The translations under genes were made by a program, and so were the position numbers. The notes beneath the pieces were generated by a model. That model saw only the letters and a list, made by a program, of their open reading frames with translations. It was not told the DNA's origin and ran no database searches. A stretch of 64,000 nucleotides of DNA from an uncultured Actinomyces sp. (GTDB lineage Bacteria; Actinomycetota; Actinomycetes; Actinomycetales; Actinomycetaceae): the NCBI GenBank assembly GCA_900545825.1, contig URAS01000014.1, positions 19,352-83,351 of the forward strand. Direction: 5' to 3'. Shown piece by piece: positions 30,598 through 38,747 of the stretch; position 1 is the stretch's first letter, and every line of letters starts with the position of its first letter.

Positions 30598-32301
30598 TTA
30601 GTCGAGGTAGTCGCGCAGCACCTGCGAACGCGAGGGGTGGCGCAGCTTCGACATGGTCTTCGACTCGATCTGGCGGATGCGCTCGCGCGTCACGCCGTAG
30701 ACCTTGCCGATCTCGTCGAGGGTCTTCGCCTGCCCGTCACCCAGGCCGAAACGCATCGAGACGACGCCGGCCTCGCGCTCGGACAGCGTGTCGAGGACGC
30801 GCCGTAGCTGCTCCTGCAGCAGGGTGAAGCTGACGGCGTCGGCGGGGACCACGGCCTCCGAGTCCTCGATGAGGTCGCCGAATTCCGAGTCGCCGTCCTC
30901 GCCCAGCGGCGTGTGGAGCGAAATCGGTTCGCGGCCGTACTTCTGGACCTCGACGACCTTCTCCGGCGTCATGTCGAGTTCCTTGGCCAGCTCTTCCGGC
31001 GTGGGCTCGCGGCCCAGGTCCTGAAGCATCTGGCGCTGGACGCGGGCGAGCTTGTTGATGACCTCGACCATGTGGACGGGGATGCGGATCGTCCGCGCCT
31101 GGTCGGCCATGGCGCGCGTGATCGCCTGCCGGATCCACCACGTCGCGTACGTCGAGAACTTGTAGCCCTTCGTGTAGTCGAACTTCTCGACCGCGCGGAT
31201 GAGGCCGAGGTTGCCCTCCTGGATGAGGTCGAGGAACAGCATGCCGCGCCCCGTGTAGCGCTTCGCCAGCGAGACGACGAGGCGGAGGTTGGCCTCGAGC
31301 AGGTGGTTCTTCGCGTGCTGACCGTCGACGGCGAGCTGGTTGAGGTCGCGACGCTCCTTGCTGGACATCTCGTCGCCGTGCTCGTGGATGAGGTGCTCGG
31401 CGTAAAGGCCCGCCTCGATGCGTCGGGCGAGGTCGACCTCTTCCGCGGCGTTGAGCAGGGGCACCTTGCCGATCTGCTTGAGGTAGTCCTTGACCGGGTC
31501 GGCCGTGGCACCGGCGACGGTGACCTGCTGGGCCGGCTCGTCCGTCTCGTCCTTCTCCGACAGCGTGAACGTCCCCGTCTTCTTGGCCTTCTCGTCCTTG
31601 ACCGGGGTGCGCCGACGCTTCATCATCGCCCGCTTCTTGGGCTTGCGCGCCGGGCGCGGCATCGCGTCGAGCTCGGCGAGGTCGTCGGCGACAGCGAGAT
31701 TGGCCTCGGCTTGGGCCTCCGCAGCCCTCTGTTCGGTCTCGGCGCGCTTCTTGGCGCGGCGCACCGTGGACTTACCGGCGGCCTTCTTCGCGGAGGTCTT
31801 GCGCGTCGCCTTCTTCGCGGCCGGCTTGTCTTCGGTCGCGGCCGGTTCCTCGGCGACAGCCGCGGCTTCCGCCGGCTCCTCGGCCTTCTTCGCGGTCGTC
31901 TTCTTCGCCGCGGTCTTGCGCGTCGCCTTCTTCGCCGCCGGCTTCTCCTCGGACACGGCGGCGTCGTCGGCAACGGCTTCCGCCGGCTCCTCGGCGTTCT
32001 TCGCGGTCGTCTTCTTCGCCGCGGTCTTGCGCGTCGTCGTCTTGCGCGTGGCCTTCTTGGCCGCCGGCTTCTTCTCGGCCGACTTCTCCTCGGCGACAGT
32101 GGCGTCGTCGGCCGCGACCTCCGCAGCCTTCGTCGCCGTCGCCTTCTTCGTGGCGGCCTTCCGCGTCGTCGTCTTCTTTGCCGGGCTCTTGCGCGCGGGC
32201 GTTTTCTTCGTTGCGGGCTTTGGTGTCGCGTCGGTTTCCGCGGCCTGGGTCGCGTCGGTGCTAACCTGGTTTTCAGGGGCTTGAGGGCTACGAGGCGTCA
32301 C
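30598..32301 (-). CDS. sigA: Housekeeping RNA polymerase sigma factor (SigA/HrdB type)
   Basis: Primary sigma-70 factor of about 567 residues. Regions are easy to read: 1.2 (DPVKDYLKQIGKVPLL), 2.1-2.4 (LDLIQEGNLGLIRAVEKFDY, then FSTYATWWIRQAITRA), 3 (IPVHMVEVINKL), and 4.2 ending with a helix-turn-helix (LDEIGKVYGVTRERIRQIE). Before these lies an unusual N-terminal extension of about 270 residues built from Lys/Ala/Thr repeats. The GTG at 32301 is preceded by GGAGGAAAGG and is preferred to the ATG at 32400. An upstream TATAAT promoter is visible. It is transcribed away from the polyprenyl synthase gene. The parE/parC/sepH surroundings match hrdB in Streptomyces. Confidence 0.96.
   Translation of the reverse strand: MTPRSPQAPENQVSTDATQAAETDATPKPATKKTPARKSPAKKTTTRKAATKKATATKAAEVAADDATVAEEKSAEKKPAAKKATRKTTTRKTAAKKTTAKNAEEPAEAVADDAAVSEEKPAAKKATRKTAAKKTTAKKAEEPAEAAAVAEEPAATEDKPAAKKATRKTSAKKAAGKSTVRRAKKRAETEQRAAEAQAEANLAVADDLAELDAMPRPARKPKKRAMMKRRRTPVKDEKAKKTGTFTLSEKDETDEPAQQVTVAGATADPVKDYLKQIGKVPLLNAAEEVDLARRIEAGLYAEHLIHEHGDEMSSKERRDLNQLAVDGQHAKNHLLEANLRLVVSLAKRYTGRGMLFLDLIQEGNLGLIRAVEKFDYTKGYKFSTYATWWIRQAITRAMADQARTIRIPVHMVEVINKLARVQRQMLQDLGREPTPEELAKELDMTPEKVVEVQKYGREPISLHTPLGEDGDSEFGDLIEDSEAVVPADAVSFTLLQEQLRRVLDTLSEREAGVVSMRFGLGDGQAKTLDEIGKVYGVTRERIRQIESKTMSKLRHPSRSQVLRDYLD
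31770..32250 (-). repeat. Lys/Ala-rich repeat tract in the SigA N-terminus
   Basis: This part of sigA encodes repeated units of the kind AAKKATRKTAAKKTTAKKAEE, separated by acidic linkers. Two units (about 31871-31955 and 31982-32079) are nearly identical in DNA sequence. The composition resembles the C-terminal tails of eukaryotic H1 and bacterial HupB-like proteins. Confidence 0.8.
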
Positions 32302-32368
32302 GACAACCTTTCCTCCGAGACCGTAAATGATGCCAAAAGCATGCGCGCTCAAAACGGCGCGCCGGACA

Positions 32369-32374
32369 ATTATA
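32369..32374 (-). promoter_or_regulatory. Consensus -10 element (TATAAT) of sigA
   Basis: TATAAT on the minus strand, a rare perfect -10 in this GC-rich window, with a weak CGAGAA 17 nt upstream as -35. The leader to the GTG at 32301 would be about 60 nt and begins at a 10-bp palindrome, CGGCGCGCCG (32355-32364). Confidence 0.6.
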
Positions 32375-32459
32375 ACCGCTTGTCGCAGATTTTCTCGCAC
32401 GGAAGTATAGACACCCGCCTAGGGATGTGGTACATCCGGCCTGACGAAAGGACTCATCG

Positions 32460-33521
32460 ATGGCTTTTGCGCTTGCCGACAGGTGTAAGGAGCAGCTCGA
32501 CGCCCAAATCTCCGAGGTGATCGCCGCGGGAATCTCCGAGTTTTCGATGACGGGTCGCACCGAGGACTTCCTGACGCCGATCCTCCCGTTCCTCCGGCGG
32601 GGCAAGCGTACCCGTGCGGCCGCGGCTGCCGCCGGCTGGCTCGCCGCTGGCGGAGAACCGGAGCCCACCGACGCCCTCGTGTCCTTAGGCTTGGCGCTCG
32701 AGCTCTACCAAGCCCACGCCCTCATCCACGACGACATCATCGATCACGCCGCGACCCGCCGCGGGATGCCCGCCCTCCACGTCGCCTACTCGCGTATGCA
32801 CGCGCAGTCGGGCTGGACGGGCGACGCCCACGTCTATGGCCAAGCCGCAGCGATCCTCGCCGGCGACTACCTGCTCGCCGCGGCCTGTGACGCCGCCGGT
32901 CAAGCGTGTCGCGGAAACGATGCCGCGTGGGCACGCTGGTCGACCCTCACCCGCGAGGTCGCCGTCGGGCAGCAGCTAGACGTGAGGGCGGAGCACGAGT
33001 CCGCCGGGCCCAATGCCGTGGAGGCCGCGATGGCGGTCATCCTCCACAAGTCGGCGCGCTATTCCGCCGTCCACCCGGTCGCGCTGGGCGCCCTCCTCGC
33101 GGGGGCCGGCCCGGACCTCGTCGCGCGGCTCGACGCCATCACGACCCCCTGGGGCCTGGCCTTCCAGATGCGCGACGACGATCTCGGGGTCTTCGGTAAC
33201 TCGGACGTCACCGGCAAGCCCAGTGGCGACGACCTCCGCGAAGGCAAGCGCACCGTGCTCGTCGCTCTCACGCTGAAGCGCGCGAACAGCTCCGACGCCG
33301 CCTGGCTCGACAGCCACCTGGGCCGCCCCAGGCTGACCGACGACGACATCGAGAGGGCACGGACGATCATCACCCACTGCGGAGCCAGGGCCGAGCACGA
33401 GAAGCGGATCGCCGAGTACACCCACGAGGGTCTCGACGCCCTTGACCAGCTGGCGCTGCCGCGGCTGGGCCGCGAGGCGTGCGAGTGGTTGGCCGACACC
33501 CTGGTCGACCGCAACGCCTAG
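32460..33521 (+). CDS. Polyprenyl (isoprenyl) diphosphate synthase
   Basis: A 353-residue trans-prenyltransferase that condenses isopentenyl diphosphate with an allylic diphosphate. The first aspartate-rich motif is DDIID (91-95) and the second DDDLG (239-243), followed by GKPSGDDLREGKRT. Both motifs are intact, so it should be active. The residues before the first motif (HALIH, small and polar) do not fix chain length by eye. ATG 32460 has AAAGGAC about 7 nt upstream. In M. tuberculosis idsA2 (Rv2173) has the same neighbours (Rv2175c, pknL). Products could feed menaquinone, carrier lipid or carotenoid synthesis. Confidence 0.9.
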   Translation: MAFALADRCKEQLDAQISEVIAAGISEFSMTGRTEDFLTPILPFLRRGKRTRAAAAAAGWLAAGGEPEPTDALVSLGLALELYQAHALIHDDIIDHAATRRGMPALHVAYSRMHAQSGWTGDAHVYGQAAAILAGDYLLAAACDAAGQACRGNDAAWARWSTLTREVAVGQQLDVRAEHESAGPNAVEAAMAVILHKSARYSAVHPVALGALLAGAGPDLVARLDAITTPWGLAFQMRDDDLGVFGNSDVTGKPSGDDLREGKRTVLVALTLKRANSSDAAWLDSHLGRPRLTDDDIERARTIITHCGARAEHEKRIAEYTHEGLDALDQLALPRLGREACEWLADTLVDRNA

Positions 33522-33525
33522 TGGC

Positions 33526-33870
33526 CTAGAACGCCTCGGCGCGGGCCTGGCGGTTGACGCGCTTGTGGGCGCCCTCGCGCAGCAGCTCGATGGGTTCGCG
33601 CCCCAGCACGGGGTGCGGGGTCAACAGCCAGCGGCCGGCTTCTTCGGTGGTGAAACCGCCGTCCAGCAGGGTGAGGAGCGTGCCCCGCAGATCCGGCAGG
33701 GGGATGGTGCGGCCGTCCTCCTCGACCAGGCAGACCTCGGGGACGACAAGGATGCCGTCATCGTTGCGGTAGGCCAGCAGTTTGTGGTCGGCGACCAGCT
33801 GGCGTACACGGGTGTATTTGACGCCCAGTCGTTCAGCAATATCGGGCAGGGGCAAAGCCTCATACGTCAT
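33526..33870 (-). CDS. Rv2175c-type DNA-binding protein
   Basis: A 114-residue protein with an N-terminal winged helix-turn-helix (LPDIAERLGVKYTRVRQLV) and a C-terminal domain (LTPHPVLGREPIELLREG) typical of the Rv2175c family. In M. tuberculosis Rv2175c binds DNA and is phosphorylated by the adjacent kinase PknL, which blocks DNA binding. Here it is divergent from a PASTA kinase gene 97 bp away, so the same relationship is likely. ATG 33870 is preceded by GTAGGGTAG. It ends 4 bp after the convergent polyprenyl synthase. Confidence 0.87.
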   Translation of the reverse strand: MTYEALPLPDIAERLGVKYTRVRQLVADHKLLAYRNDDGILVVPEVCLVEEDGRTIPLPDLRGTLLTLLDGGFTTEEAGRWLLTPHPVLGREPIELLREGAHKRVNRQARAEAF

Positions 33871-33954
33871 GGGTTCTACCCTACGGGATGTTGCGGACAA
33901 TGTGAGCCTGCCACTCGCTCCGCGTCGCGTATCGGTGTTTCTCGCCTCCTCGCA

Positions 33955-33960
33955 TACACT
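33955..33960 (+). promoter_or_regulatory. -10 hexamer (TACACT) of the PASTA kinase gene, probably leaderless
   Basis: TACACT ends 7 nt before the ATG at 33968, and GGCCACC between them is not a ribosome-binding site. Confidence 0.5.
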
Positions 33961-33967
33961 GGCCACC

Positions 33968-35884
33968 ATGGAGCAGCCCGAGACCATTCCGACCCCCGTG
34001 CAGGGAGCCGATCCCCTGCTGGGGACCGAAGTTGACGGCCGCTACCGTGTCGACGAATTCCTCGCGGCCGGCGGCATGGCCAGCGTCTATCGTGCCCACG
34101 ACATGCGGCTGGGGCGCGATGTCGCCCTCAAGGTCATTCACCCGCATCTGGCGCTCGATCCCACGCTGGTGACGCGTTTTCGCGCCGAGGCGTCGGCGGC
34201 CGCGCAGCTTCACGATCCCGGTATCGTCGCAATCCATGATCAGGGCGAAATCGACGGGCGCGGCTACTTCGTTATGGAGCTGGTCGAGGGCCGTAACCTC
34301 CGCTCCGAGCTGACCCGCTGTGGCTCGTTCACCCTCGGGCGGGCCTTCGACGTCCTCGAAAGCCTGCTGCGGGCGTTGGCCGCCGCCCATCGACGCGGCA
34401 TCATCCACCGCGATATCAAGCCCGAGAACGTCCTCCTCTCCGACGAAGGCGACGTCAAGGTCGCCGATTTCGGCCTCGCCCACGCGGTGACGGCCGCGAC
34501 GGGCACGACCACCGGCACCGTCATGGGCACGGTCGCCTACATGGCCCCCGAGGTCGTCGCGCAGGGCGCGTCCGGGGCGCCCTCCGACATCTATTCCGCC
34601 GGCATCATCCTCTACGAGCTGCTCGTCGGCCAGACCCCCTACGCCGACGAGCCCGCGATCCGCGTGGCCTGGCATCACGTCAACGACGAACTGCCGCGTC
34701 CCACCGACGCCCAACGGTGGATTCCCACCGAGGTCGACGAGCTGTTTGCCCTGTTCACCGCCAAGGATCCCGCGGATCGACCGGCGAACGGTGAGCAGGC
34801 GCTCCGCGAGCTGCTGCGCACCCGTCAGGCCATTCCCGCCCCCGTCATGGCCCAGCGGTCTGATGTCCCAGGCACCGACGCCCAGGCCCACACGCAGCCG
34901 ATGGCGACGCGCCACAAGACGTCCACGCTCGAGTCCGCCACTCCCCCGACCCCGCCCGCCCCTCCAGCGAAAAAGCGTCGCCGCCAGATCAAGTGGCGCC
35001 GCCTCATCGGTGTGATCCTCATCCTCGCCGGCATCCTCTGCTGCGCCGGGGCGGCATGGTGGTACCTCGTTGGACCCGGTCACCACATCGCCATCCCCGA
35101 CGTGTCGAACAAGCCCGTCGCCACCGCCGAGAAGACGCTCAAGGACGCGGGCCTGACAACGAAACGCGACGTCGAGTATTCCGACACGGTGAAGGCTGGC
35201 CGGGTGACGAGGACGAATCCGAAGGCCGGCGCCTCCGTGACGAAGAAGCAGGTCGTCACCCTGTGGGTGTCCCAGGGCGTCAAGACCGTCACCGTCCCCG
35301 ACGGGCTGCCCGGCAAGACCCGCGCCGAGGCCGAGGCCCTGCTGAAGAAGGTGCCCCTCACCGTCGGCGAAGTCACCGAAGAATACTCGGACACCGTGGC
35401 AAAAGACCAGGTCATCCGCATCTCGCCGGATCCGGGCACGGTCCTGCCCCACGATTCACGCATCGACCTCGTCATCTCGAAGGGCCGCGAGCCCGTCACC
35501 GTCCCGACGATCACCGGGATGAGCGTCGACGACGCGCAAAAGGCCCTGACCGCCGCCGGGCTCACCGGTGCCGCGTCGGGCGAGGAATTCTCCGACACCG
35601 TCCCCGAGGGACAGATCATCAGCCAGGATCCCAAGCCGGGCCCGGGCCTGTTCAAGGGCGACAAGGTCACCTTTGTCGTCTCGAAGGGCCCCGAAATGGT
35701 GACGGTCCCCAACGTCCGTGGAAAGACGATGGCCGAAGCCGAGCAGATGCTCAAGGCCCAAAAGCTCACGTCGACCCGGCGCTCGCGACTGTTGGGGCTC
35801 GACCCGGACCACGTCTACGACCAGACGCCCGCCGCCGGCACCAAGGTCAAGGTGGGCACGACGATCACCCTGGACTACGTGTAG
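33968..35884 (+). CDS. pknL: Membrane Ser/Thr protein kinase with four PASTA repeats (PknL-like)
   Basis: A 638-residue eukaryotic-type kinase. The N-terminal kinase domain (about 26-285) has the glycine loop AAGGMASV, Lys55 in ALKV, HRDIKPEN with catalytic Asp149, DFG at 167-169 and an activation loop rich in Thr (TGTTTGTVMGT). A basic, proline-rich juxtamembrane linker leads to a single transmembrane segment at about 346-368, and four PASTA repeats (373-638) face outward and would bind peptidoglycan fragments or lipid II. All catalytic residues are intact. Placement between Rv2175c and a class II DAHP synthase matches pknL; C. glutamicum PknL also has PASTA repeats. Expected roles are cell-wall growth and division control. 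Confidence 0.93.
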   Translation: MEQPETIPTPVQGADPLLGTEVDGRYRVDEFLAAGGMASVYRAHDMRLGRDVALKVIHPHLALDPTLVTRFRAEASAAAQLHDPGIVAIHDQGEIDGRGYFVMELVEGRNLRSELTRCGSFTLGRAFDVLESLLRALAAAHRRGIIHRDIKPENVLLSDEGDVKVADFGLAHAVTAATGTTTGTVMGTVAYMAPEVVAQGASGAPSDIYSAGIILYELLVGQTPYADEPAIRVAWHHVNDELPRPTDAQRWIPTEVDELFALFTAKDPADRPANGEQALRELLRTRQAIPAPVMAQRSDVPGTDAQAHTQPMATRHKTSTLESATPPTPPAPPAKKRRRQIKWRRLIGVILILAGILCCAGAAWWYLVGPGHHIAIPDVSNKPVATAEKTLKDAGLTTKRDVEYSDTVKAGRVTRTNPKAGASVTKKQVVTLWVSQGVKTVTVPDGLPGKTRAEAEALLKKVPLTVGEVTEEYSDTVAKDQVIRISPDPGTVLPHDSRIDLVISKGREPVTVPTITGMSVDDAQKALTAAGLTGAASGEEFSDTVPEGQIISQDPKPGPGLFKGDKVTFVVSKGPEMVTVPNVRGKTMAEAEQMLKAQKLTSTRRSRLLGLDPDHVYDQTPAAGTKVKVGTTITLDYV

Positions 35885-35962
35885 GTCCGCCTGTCCCGCG
35901 AATCCGCCCACACACCGGGAGGCCCACGCCGGCGCATGCCCGGCGCGCTGACCCGCCGATCG

Positions 35963-37354
35963 TCAGAAGGCCGGAACGTCCGCGGTGAGGGCGTCGACCG
36001 CCGACTTCGACAGAGGCCTCGCCTGCAGCAGCTCGGCCACCTGGAACGCCAGCTCGAGCGACTGCTGGTGGTTGAGGCGCGGGTCGACGCGGGTCTCGTA
36101 GCGCTCGGCCAGCCGCTCGTCGTCGATCGTCTCCGAGCCGCCACGCACCTCGGTCACGTCGTCTCCCGTCATCTCGACGTGGATACCGCCAGGAATCGTC
36201 CCCTCGGCGGCGTGGACGTCGAAGAACTGGTGGACCTCGCGCATGATCGTCGCGAAATCGCGGGTCTTGTAGCCCGTCGCCGAGGTCGTCGTGTTGCCGT
36301 GCATGGGGTCGCACACCCAGACGACCGGGCGGCCGTCCCGGCGGACGACGTCGATGATACGCGGCAGCTCGTCGGCGATCCGGTCGGCGCCCATCCGGGT
36401 GATGAAGGTGAGGCGACCTGGCTCGCCTTCGGGGTTGAGGCGGTCGATGAGACGGACGATGTCGTCGCCGGTCGCGTCGGGCCCCAGCTTGACGCCGATG
36501 GGGTTGACGACCTTACTCAGCAACTCGACGTGGGCGCCCTCGGGGTCGCGTGTGCGCTCGCCGATCCACAGGAAGTGTGCCGACGTGTCGTAGAGCTTGC
36601 CCGTCCGCGAGTCCTCGCGCGTCATCGCGGCCTCGTACTCCATGAGCAGCGCCTCGTGTGACGAGTAGAAGTCGACCGTGCTCAACGCGTCGAACTGGAC
36701 GCCCGCCGCCGACATGAACCTGACGGCGCGTTCGATGTCGCCGGCCAGCGCCTCGTAGCGGGCATAGGCCGGGTTTGCCGTGAAGCCCTTGTTCCACTGG
36801 TGGACGCGGCGCAGGTCCGCGTAGCCGCCCAGGGTGAACGCGCGGATGAGGTTGAGCGACGTGCCCGAGCGCGTGTACATCTCGATGAGCCGGTTCGGGT
36901 CGGGCTCGCGCGCCGTCTCGGTGAACGTGAACTCGTTGACCGCATCGCCGCGGTACGACGGCAGGGTCGTGCCGTCGACCGTCTCGACGTCGCTGGAGCG
37001 GGGTTTCGCGTACTGCCCGGCCATTCGCCCCATCTTGATGACGGGCATCGACGAGCCGTAGGTGAGGACGATCGCCATCTGGAGGATCGTCTGGATCTTG
37101 AGCCGCAGCCGGTCCGCCGTCGACTCGGCAAACGTTTCGGCACAGTCGCCGCCGGTGAGGACAAACGCCTCGCCCCGGGAGGCCGCCGCCAGCTTCGTCA
37201 ACAGACGGTCGGCCTCGCCCGCGAAGACGAGCGGAGGTCGGCTGCGCAAGTCGGCAACGACACGGGCGACCTCCTGCGGGTCGCCGTAGTTCGGCTGCTG
37301 GCTAACGGGGCAGGTCCGCCAGGAATTGAGGGCGTCAACGTTCTCGGGGCGCAT
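35963..37354 (-). CDS. aroG: Class II 3-deoxy-7-phosphoheptulonate synthase (DAHP synthase)
   Basis: First enzyme of the shikimate pathway, joining phosphoenolpyruvate and erythrose-4-phosphate. The 463-residue length and class II signatures are clear: Cys71 in GGDCAETFAES as metal ligand, KMGRMAGQYAKPRS, and the C-terminal region WVCDPMHGNT and GGIHVEMTGDDVTEC-like segment that give the other metal ligands (His, Glu, Asp). It matches Rv2178c, which in M. tuberculosis forms a complex with chorismate mutase; a separate chorismate mutase is at 53.7 kb. The start is ATG 37354, with TACAGT 7 nt upstream and no ribosome-binding site. Confidence 0.95.
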   Translation of the reverse strand: MRPENVDALNSWRTCPVSQQPNYGDPQEVARVVADLRSRPPLVFAGEADRLLTKLAAASRGEAFVLTGGDCAETFAESTADRLRLKIQTILQMAIVLTYGSSMPVIKMGRMAGQYAKPRSSDVETVDGTTLPSYRGDAVNEFTFTETAREPDPNRLIEMYTRSGTSLNLIRAFTLGGYADLRRVHQWNKGFTANPAYARYEALAGDIERAVRFMSAAGVQFDALSTVDFYSSHEALLMEYEAAMTREDSRTGKLYDTSAHFLWIGERTRDPEGAHVELLSKVVNPIGVKLGPDATGDDIVRLIDRLNPEGEPGRLTFITRMGADRIADELPRIIDVVRRDGRPVVWVCDPMHGNTTTSATGYKTRDFATIMREVHQFFDVHAAEGTIPGGIHVEMTGDDVTEVRGGSETIDDERLAERYETRVDPRLNHQQSLELAFQVAELLQARPLSKSAVDALTADVPAF

Positions 37355-37361
37355 GGTTCAC

Positions 37362-37367
37362 ACTGTA
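37362..37367 (-). promoter_or_regulatory. -10 hexamer (TACAGT) of aroG, probably leaderless
   Basis: On the minus strand TACAGT ends 7 nt before the ATG at 37354, and GTGAACC lies between them. Confidence 0.5.
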
Positions 37368-37384
37368 GTGAGTGGCGGGTAGAC

Positions 37385-37421
37385 GTGTGGGGCGGTTCCG
37401 CGTAACGGACCCGCCCCACAC
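37385..37421 (-). terminator. 16-bp hairpin separating pfp from aroG
   Basis: Arms 37385-37400 and 37406-37421 pair with a single G-U/mismatch and a 5-nt loop. It lies 14 bp after the pfp stop and upstream of the aroG promoter, so it probably ends the pfp transcript. It has no U-tract. Confidence 0.75.
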
Positions 37422-37434
37422 ATTCGCTATTCGG

Positions 37435-38652
37435 TTACTGAGCAGCCGGCTCGAGCTTCTGGCCGATCTTGCTCATGAGGTCGACGAACCACTGCTGCGA
37501 GATGTCGAACGGCTTGCCGCCCTTAATCCGCGGGAACGGGACAGCCTTGAGGATGTCGCCGTCTTCCTCGTCGTGGCCGACGACGCCCGACTCGCCACGC
37601 ATCGCCGCGTCGACGGCGAAGTCCGTCATCGACTGGATGAGGCGCAGGTCCTCGGCGTTCGCGGCGGCCGCACGCGAGAAGTAGCCCGACTTCTGGACGA
37701 GCACCTTCTCGGCGCCGATCTTGGCGGCGAACTGCTTGGCGAACCACTGGCCGGGGTTGATCGTGTCGAGCTTGACGTGGCCAAACGGGTCGCGCTGAAC
37801 CTCTTCGCCGTCCGCCTCGAGCTGGGCGACGATCTCGGACAGGCCGGCGCCCTCCGAGAGGAAGATGTTGACGTTACCCGACGCGTCCATGATCTTGCGC
37901 AGGCGGTCGGCCTCGGCGTCAATGTCGATGCGGGCCTCGGGAACGAAGACCGCGTGGATGTCCCAGTGCTCGCGGCCCAGGCCCAGCGACGGGGCCCACT
38001 CCTGCTCGTCCAGCCACTCGCTGTACTTGCGGGCGGTCGCGGCGGTGAGCCAGCCACAGTTACGGCCCATGACCTCGTGGACGATGAGCATGCGCGGCGA
38101 CACGCGGCACTCGCCGATGACGTTAGCCGCGAAACGCGCGCCCTCTTCGGCGGCCGTCCAGGCGCCGAGCGACTGGCGGATCGGCACGACGTCGTTGTCG
38201 ATCGTCTTGGGCAGACCGACGACGGTGAGGTCGTAGTCGTTTTCCTTGAGGTAGGCGGCCAGGTCGGCAGCCGTCGTGTTCGTGTCGTCACCACCGATGG
38301 TGTGGAGCACGTCGACCTTGTCCTCGACAAGGCGCTCGGCGGCGACCTTCAGCGGGTCCTCGCCCTCGGCGACGAGCCCGCGCTTAACGAGGTCGTCAAC
38401 GTTCGTGAGCTTGACGCGCGAGTTACCGATCGGCGAACCGCCGAAACGGTGCAGGACTCCGGCCTGCTTACGGCCTTCTTCGTCGACCGTGATGTAGTTT
38501 CCGGTCAACAGGCCATGGTAGCCGTGCAGGTACCCGATGATCTCGATCGACGGATCGAGCTCGGTGTAACGCTGGATGAGGCCACCGACTGCCGAGGACA
38601 GGCAGGGGGCGAAGCCGCCTGCGGTCAACAAGGCAACGCGACGAATGGTCAT
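37435..38652 (-). CDS. pfp: Pyrophosphate-dependent 6-phosphofructokinase
   Basis: Glycolytic enzyme of 405 residues that phosphorylates fructose-6-phosphate reversibly. The nucleotide/PPi-site motif is GGDDTNT at 120-126; the Asp at position 122 replaces the Gly found in ATP-dependent enzymes and is diagnostic for PPi use. PKTIDND (148-154) supplies the catalytic base. ATG 38652 is preceded by GGAGG at 5 nt spacing. It follows plsC on the same strand with a 95-bp gap and is followed by a terminator. PPi dependence saves ATP and allows flux in both directions, common in Actinomyces and relatives. Confidence 0.93.
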   Translation of the reverse strand: MTIRRVALLTAGGFAPCLSSAVGGLIQRYTELDPSIEIIGYLHGYHGLLTGNYITVDEEGRKQAGVLHRFGGSPIGNSRVKLTNVDDLVKRGLVAEGEDPLKVAAERLVEDKVDVLHTIGGDDTNTTAADLAAYLKENDYDLTVVGLPKTIDNDVVPIRQSLGAWTAAEEGARFAANVIGECRVSPRMLIVHEVMGRNCGWLTAATARKYSEWLDEQEWAPSLGLGREHWDIHAVFVPEARIDIDAEADRLRKIMDASGNVNIFLSEGAGLSEIVAQLEADGEEVQRDPFGHVKLDTINPGQWFAKQFAAKIGAEKVLVQKSGYFSRAAAANAEDLRLIQSMTDFAVDAAMRGESGVVGHDEEDGDILKAVPFPRIKGGKPFDISQQWFVDLMSKIGQKLEPAAQ

Positions 38653-38747
38653 TGATCCTCCAGATCTGGTTGTAGCGCGTAAACGCGTGAGCTCCCCCAG
38701 TCTAACGGGGGCGGGTCGCATACGCGGAGACCGCGTGTGCGGGGTCG

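Noticed and set aside
31770..32250. CRISPR or tandem DNA repeat array.
   Set aside because: The repeats keep the sigA reading frame and differ at synonymous positions; there are no equal-sized unique spacers.
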